NCBI RefSeq assembly: GCF_009870125.1
Contig: NC_046682.1
Span: forward strand, 496,001 to 560,000
Reading direction: 5' to 3'
Source of the DNA: Drosophila pseudoobscura
Lineage: Eukaryota; Arthropoda; Insecta; Diptera; Drosophilidae
DNA: 64,000 bases
Numbering within the stretch: position 1 is the first letter of the stretch; every line of letters starts with the position of its first letter. A program made the position numbers and the translations under genes. The notes beneath the pieces are model-generated. The model did no database searches and had not been told where the DNA came from. It worked only from the letters and a program-made list of their open reading frames with translations. Below are positions 57,001-64,000 of the stretch, in pieces.

Positions 57001-58117
57001 TCCCGGCATAGTTTAAGACACGATCAACTGGCTGAAGAATTTTTTGTAAATTTAGATGCTGAATGAGAATGATTAGACGCCACAGAGAAGACTTTCAGTA
57101 AAAAAAGTTAGAGCTGCAATAGATAAGGTTCCAAAAACCTTTCTAATGAAACTTGTTAACCGAGACGTCAACAAACAACAACATAAGAAAGCAATCACAT
57201 CTTAAAGATGTCAAATGCTCATTAATACTGCATTACCATGAAAATCTTATAAACGAGTCACTATCTTAAGGTCCGACATAGAAAACTGTCTCCTGTGGTT
57301 AAAATAGGGACTCTCCAGAAGTTTTATATATCTCCTACCACTTTAACAAAGTAATCAAATTTTTGAAAAATCCTTTTATTTCAATCAATATATTCAGAAA
57401 AAAGTTCAGATGCGAAGGGTACGTCGACTTCGAACCTAACCCAAGATAATCCCCAATTGCCGTTCCTCAAATTTTTCAAGAAACGTCACCTTTGCCCATT
57501 TGATCTCAAAGTAAGAATTTATATATTTGCTATATGTAATGCAGATGAAGAAATGAATATTGATTTATCAAACAACACGTTCCGCAAAAAATGTTGAACT
57601 CGTTCCAATTCCATCAAAAATGGCTTGTTGATGTAAAACAAACAATTTGAATGCAGTAAAATGGTATAGAAACCCCTTACTTCAAAACTATTTCGTGGCT
57701 AATACCACTAAAATAGTTCTGGAGCATACAGCAGTAAGAAACTACTAATGTCAATATTGAATGAAGCAAATCCGTTAAATACCATATCTTTAACAACGCA
57801 CCAAGGTATAGATTTTTTTTACATTTTCCTGTCAATGTCTTAAGAGAGACAATTTCTTTGTATGCTGGAAGCTAAGCCCCGAAATATGAAAATTTAATGT
57901 CAGCACTATTAAATAGTAAAAATAGCAAACAACGAAAAATTTGAAACTTTAACTGTGTATCCATCTTCCACACAGTAGGACCGAAAAAGTCGTTCCATTT
58001 CTGTATTCAAATATCTTCTGTGGGACTTAGTCCACTAAAAATCATAACACATACAAGCTGAAAAATAATAACGGAAAATCTGATAAAAATTATTTAAATA
58101 AAAATATATTCGTAACT
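54077..58117. other. Divergent intergenic region between Cadps and Dyrk3
   Basis: Promoters and non-coding first exons of both genes should lie here. A family A scrap (AAGGAAGCGTTTCCGACCCC) is at 54343-54425. At 55960-56075 inverted CTGTTNGGGC ends and a polyadenylation-like AATAAAAGACGCC suggest an LTR-like remnant. At 55.86-55.93 kb there is a block shared with 26.1 kb. At 57000-57700 a broken text (AAIDKVPKTFLMKLVNRDVN) looks like a decayed coding sequence of unknown origin. Confidence 0.5.
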
Positions 58118-61100
58118 ATGGTTGGAACACAACAAAAAAGTAATCATATTCAATTATCTGGAACAAATGCAATCCGTGATGATAATACTTTTCCCGGAAA
58201 AAGCGACGTAAAAGCAGCGCCCGTTGTAGCGAAAATCGGTAAAGCATCTTCACCTGCAATATCAATATCTACACCTCAGACCAAAATCAAGATGATCAAT
58301 AAAAATTCCACCCAGGCTGGCATCACTCATACCAATTCACATAATTTAAGCCATCACTCTTGTCACGGAAACATGGTGCAATATTTTAGTAGTAGCTATG
58401 GATCACCGGGAATGTTTCATGATAATAAAAAAGAATTGCAACCCACAGAGAAGCTCGAAAACCATTCTGGAGATGGCAAAAATGTACAACGTAGTTTAAT
58501 TTCAGATGGATGCGAAAATTCCGGAACCATTCAAGGTAACTATATATGAGCTTATTTATTATCGAACGGGTAAAAAATATATTTAATAATATATTTCAGC
58601 AATCTCTCTGCCTGTTACAACAGTCTCGTCAAAAACCGATTTCATTTCCAGCTTTATTTCAAAAGATTTGCCTTCTTGCAGGGGTGCTATTCCATCCACT
58701 TATAAATTACAATCGGAATCAGATTCTCTCGACCTATTGAAGGAAAAATCTCAACCAGTTGTAGAAAACGACGCTTTCACCTTTCATGAGCAGATCATCA
58801 TGTCTGGCCAACAAAAGAGCGCATTGCAAGAAAAACCAAAAGTACTGGTTGTTTCCCCGCAACAAGTTATGATATTGTACATGCATAAATTAACTCCATA
58901 TGAGCGTACTGAAATACTAGCGTATCCACAGATTTATTTCATTGGTGCCAATGCAAAAAAACGCCCAGGAGTGTACGGACCAAACAATTCTGATTATGAT
59001 AATGAACAAGGGGCTTATATTCATATACCCCACGATCACGTAGCGTATCGATACGAAATGCTCAAGATAATTGGCAAGGGAAGCTTCGGCCAGGTGATAA
59101 AGGCCTATGATCATAAGACTCACGAGCATGTAGCATTAAAAATAGTGCGCAATGAGAAGCGGTTTCATCGGCAAGCACAAGAGGAAATTCGAATTCTTCA
59201 TCATTTACGTCGTCACGATAAATATAATACTATGAATATCATACACATGTTTGACTACTTTACATTTCGAAATCACACTTGCATCACATTCGAGCTTCTC
59301 AGCATTAACCTTTATGAATTGATTAAGAAAAATGGATTTAAGGGCTTCAGCCTACAGCTTGTGCGAAAATTTGCACATTCGCTACTCCAATGCTTGGATG
59401 CGCTATACAAAAATGAGATTATACATTGTGATATGAAACCAGAAAATGTGCTTTTAAAACAACAAGGTCGTTCTGGTATTAAGGTAAGAATATATATGTA
59501 TACAATATATTTTAAATCAATTAAGAAGTCGTACGTACATACTATAAGTCAATATATTTATGCACTAGCGGTATTCTCGTATTTAAAAAGTGTGTTGTAC
59601 ATACACTCCGATTTGACGGTCAGAAGGAGACGTGGAAGACCCTCAAATCGAGTTAATTCAAAAGGCACTGATGATAATGATCCAATCGCATTAAATTCGC
59701 AACGTACTATCAGTGGTACAGTATCAGGTATCATGTTTTTAAGTTCCGGTGACCGCCTATGGTACATTTCATACAGTTATCGATATAAACCATCAGTGTA
59801 CCCTTTATCAAGAAAATGTATTGTACTATTTTTTCCGCTCCTTTTCTACTGAAAACAATGGATATGCATACTTATCATTATCAGGTAGGCTCCGTTTTTT
59901 ACTTTCGCGGATTACGTTTTCAGCCAAAACGTTTCGTTTTAAGGTGTTGTTGTTGTTGTTAGGTTAAAATAAAATTATTTATAAAGAAAGCAAAAGTTAA
60001 ATTACCCTGATATAGGTGTCAAGTTTATGTTAATGAATCAATAAGTCATCTATTTATTTCCTTTTACGTAAAAAGGCGTTGTATAAAAAGACGTTTCGTT
60101 TTGAAAACGAATAAATCTTGCGGAATGTGAAAACGAGAGACCCAATTTATGTGTATTCAAAAGTAAATTGGAAAACTTTTGTGAATGTGAAAAACGGAAC
60201 CTGGCTGATTGTTACGTTTTTATAGTTCGTATTTCGGATTGAGAATGGAGACAGAGTTAGTTTTTACTTGAACAGAGACACTTCATTTGTAAAAGAATTT
60301 GTATGTTGTTATAAAAAACTCAGAGTCAAGACTATCTATTTCCAATATATACTGCAATACAAGTTAACCTACTTAATATCCATTTGCTATAATATGTATA
60401 TGTATATGTATATATTGATTAGCAGTCGATATAGTCATGGAGATACCAGTGTTTTTTGTACAGGATCCAGTCATATCACACTGCCACAACTCCCTCCAAA
60501 AGTGGACCATGTTACGATCGGATCAATACTTAATATAGTTGGAATGAAGAAAACGATTTCACTTGTCTGACTCCACTTTCTTGCTCGATATCTTCAATCT
60601 GCATGGACGGTGCGGTATAGCAACAGCCAGAATATTTTTCATTATTTGGGAAGAGGATAGGTGTCCAGAAATATGTTATAAAAGATACATAAATCATACG
60701 ATTACATACATATGTATATTCAAACTGGTGGGGTAGTAGAGTTCTGCGGTATGTGTGCCGCGACTACCAACGTAATAGCTGGTTTTATCTGTACGAATTT
60801 TTTCACAAATGAATTCACCTGTTAGGAATTAATACTTAACAATGCCAACACAATAATTTACGTCTACATCTACAAGAACTCGATTTATAATTTTATATTT
60901 CTAAAAGGTTATTGACTTTGGTTCGTCATGCTTTGAAAATCAACGCATATATACATATATACAATCACGATTTTACCGTGCCCCTGAGGTTATTTTGGGA
61001 GCAAAATATGGCAGAGCTATTGACATGTGGTCCTTGGGTTGCATTCTGGCAGAACTACTATCGGGTCACGCACTGTTTCCGGGTGAAAACGAAAGCGATC

Positions 61101-62317
61101 AACTTGCCTGTATTATTGAAGTTCTCGGCATGCCCAATAAAACGTTACTAGCCACCTCAAAGCGATCCAAAACGTTCTTTAGCCCAAAAGGTTATCCACG
61201 TTATTGCACTGTACGCACCATGTCTGATGGAATGGTTGTGTTAATTGGGGGCCAGTCGCGCCGAGGAAAGCCACGAGGTCCCCCATGCTCAAAAAGCCTT
61301 TCTAAAGCACTGGATGGATGCAAGGATCCGCTATTTCTCAACTTTATTCGTGGTTGTCTGGAATGGGATGCAGATAAACGCTTAACTCCATCGGAGGCTC
61401 TTAAACATCCGTGGCTTCGCCGTCGTCTTCCCAGACCACCAAGTAGCTCAAGCGGTTGTGGTGTTTTAAACGGAGCTAATGTCAGTGGTGATCAATCACC
61501 GGTAACAGGTAGGTAGTTAGCTGACTAAAATTTGTTTGACCATTTTTCGTCTGGACGTGTTTTTATTTATATTTTCAGGACTAAATATAACTTCTGCAAA
61601 TGAAACGACTGCATCTGCAAGCTCTGCTATATCTGCCTCATTAACAATGGAAAGAGAGAACAGCAATTGTAGTGGTCGTGTAAACCATGGCGGAATTTCT
61701 GAAGAAGAATTTAAAAGTACCATAAGTCTCAACGGCTCGGACGGATCGTTACCAGCGCCAGCTGCTGCTTTCTTAACAGCCGACCTTTTGGCGGATAGTT
61801 TTAAAAATACTACTGTTATATCGCCACATTTGTCGTCGTTAACCCATTCAGCTGATTCCAGTTGCGTTAGTGGTCTCAGTACAGTCGCTCGGAGTGTTGT
61901 TACTTCCAGACATCCACCGTCATCATTATCGTATTTGCCGCACATGAACAATAATGGAACTGAACGTAATATTAAAGTAAATAATACATTGAAAGCAAAC
62001 TAATTCTGTAATATTTTTCAGGTTTATCTAGCTTTTCTGCCTCGTTAAACAGCTCTGCCAACTCATTGACGCAATTGGAACCGGTTACAAACTTAGATGT
62101 ATTCTCCGTATATTCAGCTTCAACCACACCTAATTTAACAGCAACCGATATAGGTTTGGTTTCAGATTCTGTTACGGAAGATATGGACATGACAGCTTCG
62201 TCCTCTTTTGTTAATCTCAGTAACACCTGCGTAATGGATAAGTCCAGTGGTATCAATGAAAATAAAAACTTTTCACAGCACGCCCATAATTTTAAAGTAT
62301 CTTCCAAAGATATGTAG
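58118..62317 (+). CDS. Dyrk3: Dual-specificity tyrosine-regulated kinase, class II DYRK (DYRK2/3 type), 5 exons
   Basis: Exons 58118..58535, 58600..59483, 60908..61508, 61579..61965 and 62022..62317 sum to 2586 bases, or 861 residues plus stop. Class II DYRKs autophosphorylate a loop tyrosine and then phosphorylate Ser/Thr. Visible are a Ser/Asn/His-rich N-terminus (1-230), a NAPA-like segment ([20 protein letters not shown]) and the DH-box end HDHVAYRYE. The kinase has glycine loop GKGSFG (about 298), VALK lysine (320), HCDMKPEN (415), DFG (437) and the loop [13 protein letters not shown] with its regulatory Tyr near 451. All catalytic residues are intact. The C-terminal 230 residues are Ser/Thr/Asn-rich. 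Exon 4 has two possible donors; only the GT at 61966-61967 keeps phase with exon 5. The gene is divergent from Cadps. Confidence 0.93.
59887..60205. mobile_element. Non-autonomous TIR element, copy 2, in the Dyrk3 kinase intron
   Basis: The left end AGGCTCCGTTTTTTACTTTC and the complement of the right end (AGGTTCCGTTTTTCACATTC) form inverted repeats. Internal ACGTTTCGTTTT and TTATGTTAATGAATCAATAA are shared with 11657..12332. A (TTG)n run at 59945-59959 lies inside. Confidence 0.55.
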
Positions 62318-64000
62318 CTAATTGTTTGACGATATACAGATTTTTGCCATCTAAGGGATTAGAAGCACTACTAATTGTTGTTATCTGATTTATTAACAAC
62401 ACTGCCATAGATGTTATAAGCTGAATACGTCTATATAGTTGGCCCTGATTTGCATTGTATTGGCACTTGCTTTAAATTACACATGCAGCATAGATCTCAA
62501 GAAAATATCAAAATTATGCATTTGAATTACAGACAAGTAAAAAATATTGCCATTATTTCTTTTAAACTTACTTAACATTTAAAATATATTAGTGTTGAAA
62601 ATATACAAACTAATTAAAAATGTATAGTACGAGTTTTTAATCAAGGCAGTGAACTTTGTTAACTATTGTTTGTAGTAAGATATCATTAATGATCGTTTTT
62701 ATACCTTTTTCAGAGTGTAATATAAATTGGATCATATTATATATTTGCAATTCACAGAAGGAAGCATTTCCGACGTTTATTTATATTATATTTATTAAAA
62801 TGACGAGCTGAGTCTTTTGTTTCTGAAGATATTCCAACTCAACGCTACTGGTTGCAGTTTAAAATCTTCTACATATTTATTTATTTTACAATATTTAGAA
62901 AGTGTAACTCAAAATCGAATCAAATTATCATAAATCTAATAGAAATTCAAATTCAAAAAGCGAACGTAAGCGCTTTTGGCTCTAAATTGATAAATATAGC
63001 CATTACTTTAATGCATTTTAAAATTTTGTACACGTTCTGTTTCTGTATTAAAGTGCCATTAAACATTTTTTTTACACACAAAGTCAATTTATTATACATA
63101 TTTCATAACGTTTAATTATTATTTGTCTGAGACGTAAAAACGTTTGTAAATTATCTTCACTAAAAAAAATCTCAAATCAATAGCAGAGATAAAATCTTTT
63201 TTTAACTTTCTTCATTTTATCTAATTTCTATATTAAAAAATTACATTGTTATTAAAACTATTTCATAACATTGTACACATTTTTTCCCATTGACCATTTA
63301 AAAAAAAAAAGTTAGTTGTTGTTCATTATTGATTTTAATTAATACACCTTTGTTCTACACAAAGTCAGTTTACAAATTTAATATATATTTCATAACGTTC
63401 AATTATTATTTGTGCAATACTACGGAAACTGAAGGTAATAACCTTTTGTTAATTATCTTCAAGTTTCTAAATAAATACCTAAAATAAATAAGATAGTTTG
63501 AATCTTTTTGTATTAGCTTCATTATAAAATAATTGATTTGTGAAATTTTTTAAAATTAGTTAAACAACATTGTCAATATAATGCTTACGTCAGGTTTTTC
63601 GTTAGAATGTGTAGATCGTTAGAGATCTTTCTCATGACTTTATAACGAATACTAAGTTAAGTCAATTCAAATCCATTATAATTGGCACTTTCTGATGGTA
63701 TTTATTAAATAAAAAACCTAAATTACAACGAGTGTATGCAGCTGAGCGTGAAAATTGTTGTAAACCACATATAGTGCTACCGATGATTCAACAATATTAA
63801 TGTACTTAATTGCCTGAAAATAGTAATTACCACATAACATTACCATATAGTGGTTTTAATATGTGTGCGTGCACACATTCATCGTATATCAAATATGAAG
63901 ACGAATGTATTACTTTATTTGTAGAAGCTTAAGCAAATTTGAAGGTTTATATGGCAAAAATGTTGATTTTAAATAATACTAGTTCCTATCTGTAACCGGC
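62318..64000. other. 3' flank of Dyrk3, AT-rich
   Basis: It contains the Dyrk3 3' UTR at its start. A very eroded family A scrap is at 62700-62785 (ACAGAAGGAAGCATTTCCGA). A degenerate direct duplication follows (63070-63240 and 63350-63545). No further gene was recognised. Confidence 0.5.
63070..63545. repeat. Degenerate direct duplication, about 280-bp spacing
   Basis: ACACAAAGTCAATTTATTAT and ACACAAAGTCAGTTTACAAA each lead into ATTTCATAACGTTNAATTAT, then TTATTTGT and TTAATTATCTTCA-type text. The second copy diverges by substitutions and small indels. Confidence 0.6.

Noticed and set aside
60995..61516. An independent short kinase gene
   Set aside because: It is Dyrk3 exon 3; the preceding exon supplies the glycine loop and HCDMKPEN, and the phases match at 59483/60908.
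1..64000. CRISPR arrays, bacterial operons, tRNA or rRNA genes
   Set aside because: The sequence is a metazoan, intron-rich, transposon-rich region; no direct-repeat and spacer arrays, tRNA boxes or rRNA blocks were seen.

Overview
This is a eukaryotic window, almost certainly from a Drosophila species and probably from the heterochromatin-like dot chromosome (Muller F). The reasons are an AT-rich background, two split genes of animal type with small exons, and introns packed with decayed transposons of Drosophila kinds. D. melanogaster Cadps (CAPS) is a fourth-chromosome gene. The exact species is not determined here.

Two host genes carry the window. Cadps (calcium-dependent activator protein for secretion) lies on the minus strand from 54031 down to 14308. 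I joined 22 coding exons; every junction keeps phase, and the 4788 coding bases give 1595 residues: a low-complexity N-terminus, a conserved CAPS linker, C2, PH and MUN domains, and a Ser/Gly-rich tail. About 12% of the span is coding. Dyrk3 (a class II DYRK protein kinase) lies on the plus strand, 58118..62317, in five exons giving 861 residues. The genes are head to head across about 4 kb. Their products belong to different processes (dense-core/synaptic vesicle priming; DYRK signalling), and nothing in the sequence links them functionally. A well-spliced in-frame exon with a stop (36035..36292) suggests a short Cadps isoform that lacks most of the MUN domain.

Layout. 1-8700: a transposon graveyard with a BEL/Pao integrase piece, a jockey-like LINE split by a 740-bp inverted-repeat element, a 1.1-kb family A repeat, a LOA-type LINE with RNase H, and an R1-clade LINE. 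8700-14300: AT-rich DNA with a tandem duplication and a terminal-inverted-repeat (TIR) element. 14300-54030: Cadps. Its 11-kb intron 18 holds a hAT-like element containing a fold-back Tc1 element, a Helitron and a jockey-like LINE split by family A. Intron 16 holds LOA and jockey copies. Intron 15 holds two TA-flanked repeats and the candidate alternative exon. Intron 11 holds a Tc1-like element with its halves inverted, hit by a hAT-like element. Intron 3 holds the second copy of that Tc1 structure, a 1360-like element with 7-bp target duplications, another Tc1, Helitron pieces and a possible solo LTR. 54077-58117: the divergent intergenic region. 58118-62317: Dyrk3, with a TIR element in its kinase-domain intron. 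62318-64000: AT-rich 3' flank with a degenerate direct duplication.

No rRNA, tRNA or CRISPR array was recognised. All transposon genes seen are broken by stops, frameshifts, inversions or deletions. The most informative structures are nested insertions whose target duplications can be read directly.
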